A stretch of DNA of 6,071 bases from Maccoyibacter intestinihominis. Lineage in GTDB: Bacteria; Bacillota; Clostridia; Lachnospirales; Lachnospiraceae. This document shows, in pieces, positions 1-5,970 of the stretch (position 1 is the stretch's first letter; the number at the start of each line of letters is the position of its first letter). A model generated the notes under the pieces. That model searched no databases and had not been told where the DNA came from. It was given only the letters and a program-made list of their open reading frames with translations. A program made the translations under genes and the position numbers. The stretch covers positions 1 to 6,071 of the forward strand of contig NZ_JBBMEX010000024.1 in the NCBI RefSeq assembly GCF_040096355.1, read 5' to 3'.

Positions 1-1
1 C

Positions 2-67
2 AGTGAGGAGGATATAAAGAACCGGACAAAAAGATATTCTTCACTGGTAACGGAATTGAGTTCATAA
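2..67 (+). CDS. C-terminal tail of an upstream gene (partial)
   Basis: The frame beginning at base 2 is open and gives 21 residues (SEEDIKNRTKRYSSLVTELS plus one S) before a TAA at 65-67. The other two + frames stop almost at once (TGA at 4-6, TAA at 15-17). The composition is charged and hydrophilic, as expected of a soluble C-terminus. Only the tail is visible, so no family can be named. The call rests on one short open frame and could be chance. Confidence 0.4.
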   Translation, partial: SEEDIKNRTKRYSSLVTELSS

Positions 68-147
68 TTCAGAATTTGTGGAGAGATTTCCTGAACTTTC
101 CTTATTTTACAGGCTTTCCAGCCCCTTAGATATTGAAATGATATGTA

Positions 148-198
148 TTTTCCCTTATTTTTGCCCTTATGCGGAATCTGCAAGGGAAATAAGGGAAA
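148..198. repeat. Long imperfect inverted repeat
   Basis: The left arm at 148-168 (TTTTCCCTTATTT, then TTG, then CCCTT) pairs with the right arm at 182-198 (AAGGGAAATAAGGGAAA). The only interruption on the left is the three-base TTG bulge. A short TGC/GCA pairing closes the loop at 170-182. TTTT follows at 199-202, so it could act as a weak terminator for the upstream gene. A further CCTTATTTT lies at 100-108, giving three copies of the CCTTATTT word (one inverted) within 100 bases. That pattern also suits an interspersed palindromic repeat. Confidence 0.55.
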
Positions 199-215
199 TT
201 TTCAAATCCGTCCAG

Positions 216-229
216 CTGTTTCGCAACAG
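216..229. repeat. Short perfect hairpin
   Basis: CTGTT at 216-220 and AACAG at 225-229 are exact inverted repeats around a TCGC tetraloop. It sits just after the longer inverted repeat and may be part of the same structured element. On its own, a five-pair stem is weak evidence. Confidence 0.3.
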
Positions 230-374
230 ACCGGCAGGCAATGCTGAGTGTGCTTGGCAGTTCCAGACATCCGTCAGGTCTCAAGCAGACAAATTCTTCT
301 GTTTTCCCAATTATATGGATTACTATGTTCTTCTATTCATGTTTACAAATTTGTTAGCATAAATTGATGACCTT

Positions 375-404
375 TTCACAACAAAAAAAGGTCAATTCAC
401 AACA
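375..404 (+). promoter_or_regulatory. Putative LytTR operator 1 (two direct repeats)
   Basis: Two identical nonamers TTCACAACA lie at 375-383 and 396-404, separated by 12 bases, a 21-bp period that puts both on the same helix face. On the opposite strand each reads TGTTGTGAA, containing the GTTnTnnA core that resembles the published VirR/AgrA-type LytTR half-site. Paired 9-bp direct repeats about two turns apart just upstream of the promoter are the established layout for LytTR regulators such as VirR, AgrA and ComE. The site is 71 bases before a LytTR regulator gene and recurs at 2615-2644, so autoregulation is likely. Binding by this particular regulator is inferred. Confidence 0.8.
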
Positions 405-435
405 TTCCAGATAGATATGGCATGAACTTATCCGA

Positions 436-441
436 TATAAT
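436..441 (+). promoter_or_regulatory. -10 box of the regulator/kinase operon
   Basis: A perfect TATAAT lies 31 bases beyond the second operator half-site. The region where a -35 box should be (about 413-419, AGATATG) has no resemblance to TTGACA. A good -10 with a poor -35 next to a paired operator suggests an activator-dependent promoter. Transcription would start near 447-449, leaving a leader of under 30 bases to the ATG at 476. Confidence 0.65.
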
Positions 442-461
442 AGCTATAAATATATGTAAGC

Positions 462-468
462 AAGGAAG
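462..468 (+). promoter_or_regulatory. Ribosome binding site fixing the regulator start
   Basis: AAGGAAG lies seven bases before the ATG at 476. The upstream in-frame ATG at 422 has no such site and lies before the predicted -10 box, so it could not be on the transcript. Confidence 0.75.
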
Positions 469-475
469 TGACAAT

Positions 476-1189
476 ATGCGAATTGCTATCTGCGATGATG
501 AAGTATCTATGGTTCAGATACTGGAAGAAAAAATAAAAAAGTTATTGCCGGATGCGGTTATAGATAAATATTTATCGGGTGATGAACTGATCGCAAGTGG
601 CAGTAAGCCGGATATTCTTTTTTTGGATATTCAGATGCCGGGAATGGATGGGATGGAAACGGCAAAGGTGCTTCGTCAGGACAATGAGAATATGATACTC
701 ATTTTTGTGACAGCAGCAGAGGAATATGTTTTTCAGGCATTTGATGTCGGAGCATTTCATTATCTGGTTAAGCCATTTTCCGATGAGAAATTTAAAGAGG
801 TTGTGACAAAGGCAGTCCATAACATAAAAAGGAGTTCCAGACTTGAAAAAGACGAAAAATATATCATGGTACAGACCGCCGGAAGTCATATAAAAATTTT
901 TCTGCGTGATATTGTGTATGCCGAGGTGTATAACCGGAAAGTTATTATCCATACACGAAGTACGGATATTGAATACTATGGTAAATTACAGGAATTAAGT
1001 GATATGGTAGGAACAGATTTTTTCCGAACACACAGAGCCTATCTTGTACATTTTAAATATGTAGAAAAATATGATGCAACTTGTGTAACTATGAAAAATG
1101 GAACTGCATTGATTGCAAAAAAGAATTATCCGGAGTTTGTGAAGCAATATCTGAAGTATAACCAGAGGAAAGGAAATGAAGTCAGATGA
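476..1189 (+). CDS. LytTR-family response regulator (AgrA/VirR-like)
   Basis: This cytosolic DNA-binding response regulator has 237 residues, the usual length for the family. An N-terminal receiver domain (about 1-120) shows the acidic pair D7/D8 (MRIAICDDE), the phospho-accepting D51 in DILFLDIQMPGMDG, T79 and K99 in LVKPF. A C-terminal LytTR domain (about 128-230) includes FFRTHRAYLVH and ends at KQYLKYNQRK. Family knowledge says phosphorylation at the Asp drives dimer binding to paired direct repeats, and such repeats are present at 375-404 and 2615-2644. The start at 476 is chosen over 422 because AAGGAAG precedes it and the receiver fold begins there. The stop codon overlaps the kinase start (ATGA), so the two are translationally coupled. 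All key receiver residues are present, so the protein should be functional. Confidence 0.95.
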   Translation: MRIAICDDEVSMVQILEEKIKKLLPDAVIDKYLSGDELIASGSKPDILFLDIQMPGMDGMETAKVLRQDNENMILIFVTAAEEYVFQAFDVGAFHYLVKPFSDEKFKEVVTKAVHNIKRSSRLEKDEKYIMVQTAGSHIKIFLRDIVYAEVYNRKVIIHTRSTDIEYYGKLQELSDMVGTDFFRTHRAYLVHFKYVEKYDATCVTMKNGTALIAKKNYPEFVKQYLKYNQRKGNEVR

Positions 1190-2556
1190 GTTTAGTGGAA
1201 AGATGTTGGATGATCACATCGAAGTTTTCTGTTATTGCAATTTTGATTATTACAGGAATCTGTTTTGGTGTTTTTGTATATCCATATATGAAAAAGAAAA
1301 GGGAAGCTGCTCTGGTCAGTATTGTTTATATTGGAATTATGTCTGTGCTGTATCTGATACCGCAGCAGATTGGCAATTTTTCTGCATATATGCTGGGAGT
1401 TGTGGCTGCATTTCTTGTGATGTATGTACAGGACAGAAGAAACATTTATCAGAAAATATTTCTTGCAGTGACATTTTTTTCTATCCGTTGGCTTGCGGTT
1501 GCAATGGCAGGCAGAATGGATGATTTTATCACAAAAGCTCTGGTTTTTGGGAATACGATGGCAGGAAGACAATGGCTGCAATATGTACTTTATGCTGGAA
1601 CGAGAATTCTGGATATTGTGCTTTGTATCATTTTCCTTGCAGTCGCAATCGGTCTGATCAATAAAGCATATGTATACAAAAATGATGAAATGAGCGTTAA
1701 AGAGCTGGTAATGCTTATCATACCTTCTCTTGTGGGAGTTACAGGGTATGGTATTCTGCAATATTATCTGAATATTTATGAAAAAGATACAGGAAAGAGC
1801 CTGACAGATACCTATGGATTTTATGGAACTTTAAGCTTCGTGCATTATTTTATCTCTATCATAGCAATTCTTGTTATGACTACGATGTTTCAAAACTGGA
1901 AGGTGGCACAGGAAGAACAGACAGGGCAGGAGCTGGTATTAAATCAGGTCAGTGATATGAAAAAGCGTATCGGGGAAGTGGAAAAGCTGTATCAGGATAT
2001 CCGCAGCCTGCGTCATGACATGGGGAATCATATACAGATGCTGGAACATCTTGTGGCAGAGAATCATATGGATGATGCAGCAGAATATATGGAGCATTTG
2101 AAAAAGGAGTGGAATGAAATATCTCCTGAGATAAAAACGGGGAGTCCTGTCATTGATGTGATTCTGATGGAAAAGTTAAGAGAAGCAAAGGAAAAGCAGA
2201 TTCGTTTTATATCAGATTTTCATTATCCAAAGGATACGAAATTAAATGCATTTGATTTAAGCGTGATCTTAAACAATGCACTGGATAATTGCATGGAAAA
2301 TGTAAGTGGAGAAAATCCTTATATCAGTCTCTCTTCTTTTCGGAAAAACAGTATTTTTATGATAACCATAAAGAACAGATATGAGGGAGAGTTAAATTAT
2401 AAGGACAGTGATCTGCCGGAAACAACGAAATCCGGGAAGGAGCATGGAATTGGACTGCATAATATCCGGAGGGTTGCAAGGATGTATATGGGAGATATAT
2501 TTTTAGAGCAGGAGAATCAGGAAGTGGTTCTAAGTATTATGTTACAGGTAGAATAA
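1186..2556 (+). CDS. Membrane sensor histidine kinase, GHKL/AgrC-like
   Basis: This 456-residue sensor kinase is the partner of the regulator it overlaps by ATGA. Its N-terminal half is hydrophobic, with six or seven likely membrane spans (roughly 12-31, 42-58, 66-80, 90-108, 140-158, 173-194 and 216-234), like the receptor part of AgrC-type pheromone kinases. A helical linker (about 240-270) leads to the phospho-acceptor motif DIRSLRHDMGNH, where H277 is the predicted phosphorylated residue. The ATP-binding domain has the N-box NNALDNCMEN (N364, N368) and a glycine box HGIGLHNIRR (420-429). Family knowledge says it autophosphorylates on the His in response to an extracellular ligand, often a cyclic peptide, and passes phosphate to the regulator. 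The ligand is unknown: no agrB- or agrD-like gene is in the window. An AAAGGAA site lies about ten bases before the ATG. Confidence 0.93.
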   Translation: MSLVERCWMITSKFSVIAILIITGICFGVFVYPYMKKKREAALVSIVYIGIMSVLYLIPQQIGNFSAYMLGVVAAFLVMYVQDRRNIYQKIFLAVTFFSIRWLAVAMAGRMDDFITKALVFGNTMAGRQWLQYVLYAGTRILDIVLCIIFLAVAIGLINKAYVYKNDEMSVKELVMLIIPSLVGVTGYGILQYYLNIYEKDTGKSLTDTYGFYGTLSFVHYFISIIAILVMTTMFQNWKVAQEEQTGQELVLNQVSDMKKRIGEVEKLYQDIRSLRHDMGNHIQMLEHLVAENHMDDAAEYMEHLKKEWNEISPEIKTGSPVIDVILMEKLREAKEKQIRFISDFHYPKDTKLNAFDLSVILNNALDNCMENVSGENPYISLSSFRKNSIFMITIKNRYEGELNYKDSDLPETTKSGKEHGIGLHNIRRVARMYMGDIFLEQENQEVVLSIMLQVE

Positions 2557-2560
2557 GGAC

Positions 2561-2610
2561 AAAAAGCACTAAGTAATCTGTGAAACATCAGAATATTTAG
2601 TGTTTTTTAT
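2561..2610 (+). terminator. Rho-independent terminator of the two-component operon
   Basis: AAAAAGCACTAA (2561-2572) pairs with TTAGTGTTTTTT (2597-2608) with one G-T pair. The loop can fold further through TCTG/CAGA (2577-2580 and 2589-2592). The right arm runs into a T-rich tail. It starts four bases after the kinase stop codon and ends four bases before the second operator, which cleanly separates the two transcription units. Confidence 0.8.
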
Positions 2611-2614
2611 TTGC

Positions 2615-2644
2615 TTCACAACAAAAAAAGGGCGGTTCACAACA
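2615..2644 (+). promoter_or_regulatory. Putative LytTR operator 2 (two direct repeats)
   Basis: TTCACAACA occurs at 2615-2623 and 2636-2644, again with 12 bases between. All four half-sites in the window are identical, and the spacer shares AAAAAAGG with operator 1. Flanking bases diverge, which suggests selection on the site rather than recent duplication of a larger block. It heads the flxA-like transcription unit and marks it as a target of the adjacent LytTR regulator. Confidence 0.8.
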
Positions 2645-2675
2645 TCGCTGTTTATTGTAAAGAAAGATATGCCGA

Positions 2676-2681
2676 AAGAAT
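2676..2681 (+). promoter_or_regulatory. Weak -10-like box of the flxA-like unit
   Basis: AAGAAT lies 31 bases after operator 2, exactly where TATAAT lies after operator 1. The surrounding CCGAAAGAAT aligns with CCGATATAAT at 432-441. It matches the -10 consensus at four of six positions and no -35 box is evident, so this promoter should depend strongly on the activator. The leader to the ATG at 2757 would be about 70 bases. The position is inferred from the alignment of the two promoters. Confidence 0.45.
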
Positions 2682-2741
2682 CAGTAAAGAGAAATCATGT
2701 TGTACAGATTTTTTAGGAAACGAATTTCAGAATTTAAGCTC

Positions 2742-2748
2742 AAGGAGG
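2742..2748 (+). promoter_or_regulatory. Ribosome binding site fixing the flxA-like start
   Basis: A perfect AAGGAGG lies eight bases before the ATG at 2757. The longer in-frame start at 2697 has no comparable site, and its extra residues (MLYRFFRKRISEFK...) do not match the start expected for this protein type. Confidence 0.85.
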
Positions 2749-2756
2749 ACAATACG

Positions 2757-3557
2757 ATGAGAATCAATGGATTTAGTGGGACAAATACGCAGACAGGAAT
2801 AATGGGAATGACACAGGGGAATGATTCTGTAAGTAAAAATATTCAGAATCAGATTGCAAATGCACAGCAGAAGCTACAGGACTTATCATCGAATGAAGAA
2901 ATGTCATTAGAGGATAAGATGAAAAAGCGTCAGGAGATACAGCAGGAGATTAACAATCTCAATCAGCAGTTAAGACAGCACCAGATCGAGCAGAGAAAGG
3001 AACAGCAGAGTAAAAATTCGTCATCTATGGATGATATGGTGGCTGGAACAAGTAACACTTCTAAAAAGAAAGACACCGGATTGTCACAGGCAAGTATGCA
3101 GGCGATGATCTCCGCAGATTCTTCCATGAAACAGGCAAAGGTGCAGGGAAGTATGGCAACACAGATACAGGGACGTGCCAGTGTGCTTGAATCTGAAATC
3201 AAACAGGATGCCGGAAAAGGAAATACTGAGAAGAAGGAAGAAGAACTGGCAGAGCTGCAGGCAAAGGCACAGTCTGCGACAGCAGCACAGATGTCTACAC
3301 TTGCAGATGCAAATAAATCAGTAGAAGAAGCTACAAAAGCGGAGAACAGCAATACAGAAGACACTGCAACAAAGAACAATACTGATAAATCCGAGAAAAC
3401 ACAGGAATCTGCGGGGGCTGCGGCAGAGGAGACAGACAGCGTAAAGAATACGGATATCAAAGGGGAAACACAGGTGACAGTAGAAACACCGACTCTGGAA
3501 AATGCACAGAATGCAACACAACAGGCAGTGTATACACCGATAGATATTCGTTTATAG
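2757..3557 (+). CDS. FlxA-like coiled-coil protein
   Basis: This 266-residue hydrophilic protein begins MRINGFSGTNTQTGIMG. Residues about 25-85 form a Q/N/E-rich coiled coil (NQIANAQQKLQDLSSNEEMS, then KKRQEIQQEINNLNQQLRQH) that I recognise as the FlxA-like family, named after a flagellar-regulon gene of E. coli. A second helical, Ala/Glu/Lys-rich stretch covers about 125-195. The region 195-250 is T/E/N/K-rich and probably disordered, and the chain ends VYTPIDIRL. There is no signal peptide, membrane span, cysteine or tryptophan. The molecular function is not established for this type of protein; a structural or exported role is inference. It is the first gene after operator 2, so it is the most direct predicted target of the LytTR regulator. 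The start at 2757 is set by the AAGGAGG. Confidence 0.8.
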   Translation: MRINGFSGTNTQTGIMGMTQGNDSVSKNIQNQIANAQQKLQDLSSNEEMSLEDKMKKRQEIQQEINNLNQQLRQHQIEQRKEQQSKNSSSMDDMVAGTSNTSKKKDTGLSQASMQAMISADSSMKQAKVQGSMATQIQGRASVLESEIKQDAGKGNTEKKEEELAELQAKAQSATAAQMSTLADANKSVEEATKAENSNTEDTATKNNTDKSEKTQESAGAAAEETDSVKNTDIKGETQVTVETPTLENAQNATQQAVYTPIDIRL

Positions 3558-3559
3558 TT

Positions 3560-3919
3560 GGTAAAGGAGCAGATGCACTAAACGATGCGTCACTCTGGGA
3601 AAAAAAGAAAATAAAAAAGAAGGATGAAAAGACCGGGGAAGAAACAGAGGTAGAGGATTATGACTGGGATGCAATTACCAAAAAAGTGAAATCTTTTATT
3701 GATGATTATAATGATGTTGTTAAGGAGGCAGGAGAATCCAATACAAAAGATGTCCTTAGAAATGCTTCATGGATGACAGGCATGACAGACAAAACAGCCC
3801 AGAAAGCAGCTGGTATATCAAATGCTGCGAATCGCGCAAGTGCGACTTATACAAACAATGGTACATATTCGAAAAAAGATTCCTCTCTAACGTCAAGTAA
3901 GATTGATAAGGAAGTATAG
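3560..3919 (+). pseudogene. Remnant of a FIDDYNDV-type gene, start-less and shortened
   Basis: The frame stays open from inside the flxA-like gene to TAG at 3917-3919 and reads as convincing protein from about 3560: GKGADALNDASLWEKKK, then EVEDYDWDAITKKVKSFIDD, YNDVVKEAGESNTKDVLRNA, SWMTGMTDKTAQKAAGISNA and a C-terminus of SSKIDKEV. No ATG or RBS-linked start exists for it. The two ATGs near the AAAGGAG at 3563-3569 are in another frame and stop within a few codons, and the GTG at 3686 lies in mid-domain. From recall, intact Lachnospiraceae relatives carry a further N-terminus and a segment of a few dozen residues (containing a GITIG-type motif and LKTLF) between TGMTDK and the AQKA/ISNAANRA part. 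Both appear to be missing here, which suggests two deletions. It could still be translated by coupling to the upstream stop. Confidence 0.6.
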
Positions 3920-3935
3920 GAATATTGTATGAGTG

Positions 3936-3968
3936 ACTAATTTAAGCAAATGTATATCACTAATTAGT
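3936..3968. repeat. Inverted repeat before the 250-residue protein gene
   Basis: ACTAATT at 3936-3942 is mirrored by AATTAGT at 3962-3968, and the latter is part of a perfect ten-base palindrome ACTAATTAGT (3959-3968). It lies between the remnant and the next gene. No T-run follows, so it is not a typical terminator. It may be an operator or chance in AT-rich DNA. Confidence 0.3.
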
Positions 3969-4002
3969 AAACATGAAAGTGAATAGGCGATTGCGAAATG
4001 TG

Positions 4003-4009
4003 AAAGGAG
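4003..4009 (+). promoter_or_regulatory. Ribosome binding site fixing the start at 4015
   Basis: AAAGGAG lies five bases before the ATG at 4015. The in-frame ATG at 3973 lacks a site, and using it would place this motif inside the coding region. Confidence 0.75.
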
Positions 4010-4014
4010 CGGAT

Positions 4015-4767
4015 ATGAAAATATTTCAAACACCTTCTTACGATAGGTTTTGTTTATTCGAAATGGAAAGAAAGAGTAAAGATTTCAGAGGTATGGATGG
4101 CAATGTTGCTTATAAAAATAAGCAGATAGACAATGTAGAAATATCGAATGAAGGAAGGCGGGCATTGCGGGAAAAATTAAGAGAAGTAAAGCCAAAAGTT
4201 GAGGAACCGATAGGATATGAATTAACAATACAAGATACAAATGAGGTTGAATGGGAACATTATATTTCTATGAGAGAACATAGTGGACTGACGTTAAAAG
4301 ACGGAAAATACAATCTAGAGGATGTGATGAAGTCTATGATGGATGCTTATGAAACACGTTACAATTATATTGTGAAAGAACATGAGACTGGAGAACGTCA
4401 GGTCTCTTATAATCTCACAGGAGAAAATTCATTAACACTTGATGAAGACTTGGCAGGTTTAGACAGGGCATATAATAAGCGATTAGCAAATCTGGTGGGA
4501 TATATTGTATGTCAGCAGACAAACGACGGTTCTAAATTCTTTCAAACAACTAATATGAAGAAGAATACAGCAGAACAAAAAGAATATATAGATACTGCGG
4601 TATCCATGATGGAGAAAGCACAAAAAAGATTTTTAGAAATGCATGAAGAACCGAAATACACAGCAGGAATTGCAAAGAGTGTAATTTGGGATATTATGAG
4701 TAACGATAAGAACTTTATGGAAACGACTCAGAGGTTATTTGCTAGAACAATATATCACAATGCTTAA
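4015..4767 (+). CDS. Conserved hypothetical protein of the FlxA/DUF4885 neighbourhood
   Basis: A 250-residue soluble protein beginning MKIFQTPSYDRFCLFEMERK. An N-terminal segment carries VEISNEGRRALREKL (41-55), a short motif I have seen near the N-terminus of several Lachnospiraceae proteins of unknown function. The middle (about 66-170) is the best-defined block: YELTIQDTNEVEWEHYISMR, then LEDVMKSMMDAYETRYN, a Thr/Gly-rich turn at SYNLTGENSLTLDEDLAGLD, and RAYNKRLANLVGY. The C-terminal part (185-250) is helical and charged. No signal peptide, membrane span or catalytic motif is recognisable. The longer start at 3973 is rejected because AAAGGAG immediately precedes 4015. It follows the remnant with no clear terminator or promoter between, so it may share the flxA-like transcript. 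I cannot assign a function. Confidence 0.78.
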   Translation: MKIFQTPSYDRFCLFEMERKSKDFRGMDGNVAYKNKQIDNVEISNEGRRALREKLREVKPKVEEPIGYELTIQDTNEVEWEHYISMREHSGLTLKDGKYNLEDVMKSMMDAYETRYNYIVKEHETGERQVSYNLTGENSLTLDEDLAGLDRAYNKRLANLVGYIVCQQTNDGSKFFQTTNMKKNTAEQKEYIDTAVSMMEKAQKRFLEMHEEPKYTAGIAKSVIWDIMSNDKNFMETTQRLFARTIYHNA

Positions 4768-4856
4768 AAAATATTTTCTAGAGACATGAAAGGCTGTTTA
4801 ATGTTGCAAGAGAATGTTGGCAGTTGTTATGAGACTTATATAAGGTAGGGGCTAGT

Positions 4857-5888
4857 ATGGTTACTGTAAATAATTATTACAACAACATACCAGTAGGCAG
4901 GGATTTAAATAATCTGCCAAACACTTCCAGTACTGGTACAACTGTAGGTTATCAATATGATGGACTTACCGAGGAAGATCGTTTCGTACAAAAAGTTTTG
5001 CAGGAGCATTATGATAAAGTGTACAAAGAAAATTTGTCTCATTCTGATCCAATGGCATATATCGAATCAAAATATTGTGATGTGACCTCACCTAATTTTT
5101 GCTCATATATGACAGAAGATCAGCGTTCCATAGCTTACCGCAATGAGAAAAGAATGTTACAAACGGAGGGAAAATATTCGGCTGGATTTGCCCGGTATGA
5201 TTATGCATTAAGAAATTACAAGGATGTATATACAGGTGCTTCAAGAAGTACAGGTTATATACGCAATACTGACAAGGAAAAGCAATATGCAAGAAGTGTT
5301 GTAAATCAGCAAATTTCAAATCTGTTTTCAAAAAATGGAATATCATTATCAAAACAAGCAGATTTGACATTTTCTATTGATCCATATACATATCAATTAA
5401 CTGTGTCAGGAAATACAGATAGAGACACATTATCGCAGATAGAAAAATTGCTGAATGAAGGAGATAATGCAAAAAATATTTGGACGCATGCGTGGATTTG
5501 TATGCATGATTCAGACAATGAAATTGTTAATTCGCAAGCAAATAGGACAAAGGCGAACCAATATTCTTTATGGCATGAAGTGTATGAGACAACAGGGTAT
5601 GATGCACGCAATGCGACATATAGAAAAGGTACTTTTATTGCAGAGGATGGCACAGATTTACTTGCCTTGTTTAAGGAAAAGGCTAAAAATGGCGCAGGGT
5701 ATGAACTTTATTCTAATAGATGGTTGGAATATGCTAAAAATGGCTGGAAAAAAGAAAATGATTTAGTATTGAAAATAGGATTTGACAGCAGTGGATTGTA
5801 TGATATAGGGCAGGAAAGAGGATATGGAGCAACGCAGAATATGTGGATGAAAGGTATTAGTCAAAGTATATTTGAAGCTAGCGTGTGA
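4857..5888 (+). CDS. DUF4885-like protein of unknown function
   Basis: A 343-residue protein with a flexible N-terminus rich in N, T, G and Y (1-32), followed by a helical block (about 36-60), a YIESKYCDVTSPNFCSYMTE region (68-87), a conserved-looking stretch ISLSKQADLTFSIDPYTYQL (162-181) ending in TVSG, and a C-terminal block containing GTFIAEDGTDLLALFKEKAK (258-277) and LVLKIGFDSSGLYDIGQERG (303-322). The order FxIDPYxYxLxVSG, then EDGT, then YDIGQ resembles DUF4885 proteins that I recall from Bacillus and Lachnospiraceae; this was not checked by search. No signal peptide, membrane span or known active site is seen. The RBS is imperfect (AAGGTAGGGG at 4842-4851, just before ATG). The gap of 89 bases from the previous gene holds no clear terminator, so co-transcription is plausible. 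Confidence 0.78.
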   Translation: MVTVNNYYNNIPVGRDLNNLPNTSSTGTTVGYQYDGLTEEDRFVQKVLQEHYDKVYKENLSHSDPMAYIESKYCDVTSPNFCSYMTEDQRSIAYRNEKRMLQTEGKYSAGFARYDYALRNYKDVYTGASRSTGYIRNTDKEKQYARSVVNQQISNLFSKNGISLSKQADLTFSIDPYTYQLTVSGNTDRDTLSQIEKLLNEGDNAKNIWTHAWICMHDSDNEIVNSQANRTKANQYSLWHEVYETTGYDARNATYRKGTFIAEDGTDLLALFKEKAKNGAGYELYSNRWLEYAKNGWKKENDLVLKIGFDSSGLYDIGQERGYGATQNMWMKGISQSIFEASV

Positions 5889-5904
5889 TCAATATTATAT
5901 TGAT
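5888..5904. repeat. Perfect 17-base palindrome at the DUF4885 stop
   Basis: ATCAATAT at 5888-5895 and ATATTGAT at 5897-5904 are exact inverted repeats around a single T, overlapping the last base of the stop codon. A one-base centre cannot form a tight hairpin without opening, and there is no T-run, so it is more likely a protein-binding dyad or chance than a terminator. Confidence 0.35.
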
Positions 5905-5953
5905 TCTGAGAGAAATCCAACAGGTGGCATAGTTGGAAGGACTCCGAATAATG

Positions 5954-5960
5954 AAAGGAG
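5954..5960 (+). promoter_or_regulatory. Ribosome binding site of the last gene
   Basis: AAAGGAG lies ten bases before the ATG at 5971. The nearer ATG at 5963 is in a different frame and is too close to this site. Confidence 0.65.
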
Positions 5961-5970
5961 ATATGTTAAT

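Larger units (their letters stand above)
68..374. other. Gene-free stretch with inverted repeats
   Basis: About 300 bases lie between the end of the upstream gene and the first operator. A GTG-initiated open frame (78-362, 94 codons) crosses it, but it has no ribosome site, an atypical residue make-up (many F, C, P and R) and overlaps the inverted repeats, so I do not call it a gene. Several foldable segments are present: GGCT-TTCC-AGCC around 112-123, the long arms at 148-198, and CTGTT-TCGC-AACAG at 216-229. This could be an interspersed repeat, a structured RNA or the terminator region of the upstream gene. No -35/-10 pair of good quality was seen in it. Confidence 0.5.

Noticed and set aside
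78..362. GTG-initiated 94-codon open frame
   Set aside because: No ribosome site, unusual F/C/P/R-rich composition, and it overlaps inverted repeats. It is more likely a chance frame across a repeat or structured element.
375..404. Paired TTCACAACA as the start of a CRISPR or other repeat array
   Set aside because: Only two units occur per site, the 12-base spacing is too short for CRISPR, and both sites sit at promoters, which fits an operator better.
422..475. Longer start for the response regulator
   Set aside because: It would begin upstream of the predicted -10 box and has no ribosome site. The receiver domain starts exactly at the ATG at 476.
2697..2756. Longer start for the flxA-like protein
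   Set aside because: No ribosome site before 2697, whereas a perfect AAGGAGG precedes 2757.
2963..3521. Minus-strand open frames inside the flxA-like gene, rich in Ser/Cys/Phe
   Set aside because: They are antisense shadows of a Q/K/A-rich gene, with no ribosome site and no recognisable domain.
4817..4844. TTGGCA-16-TATAAG as a promoter for the DUF4885-like gene
   Set aside because: It would start transcription about six bases before the ATG and its -10 overlaps the ribosome site, so it is probably chance in AT-rich DNA.
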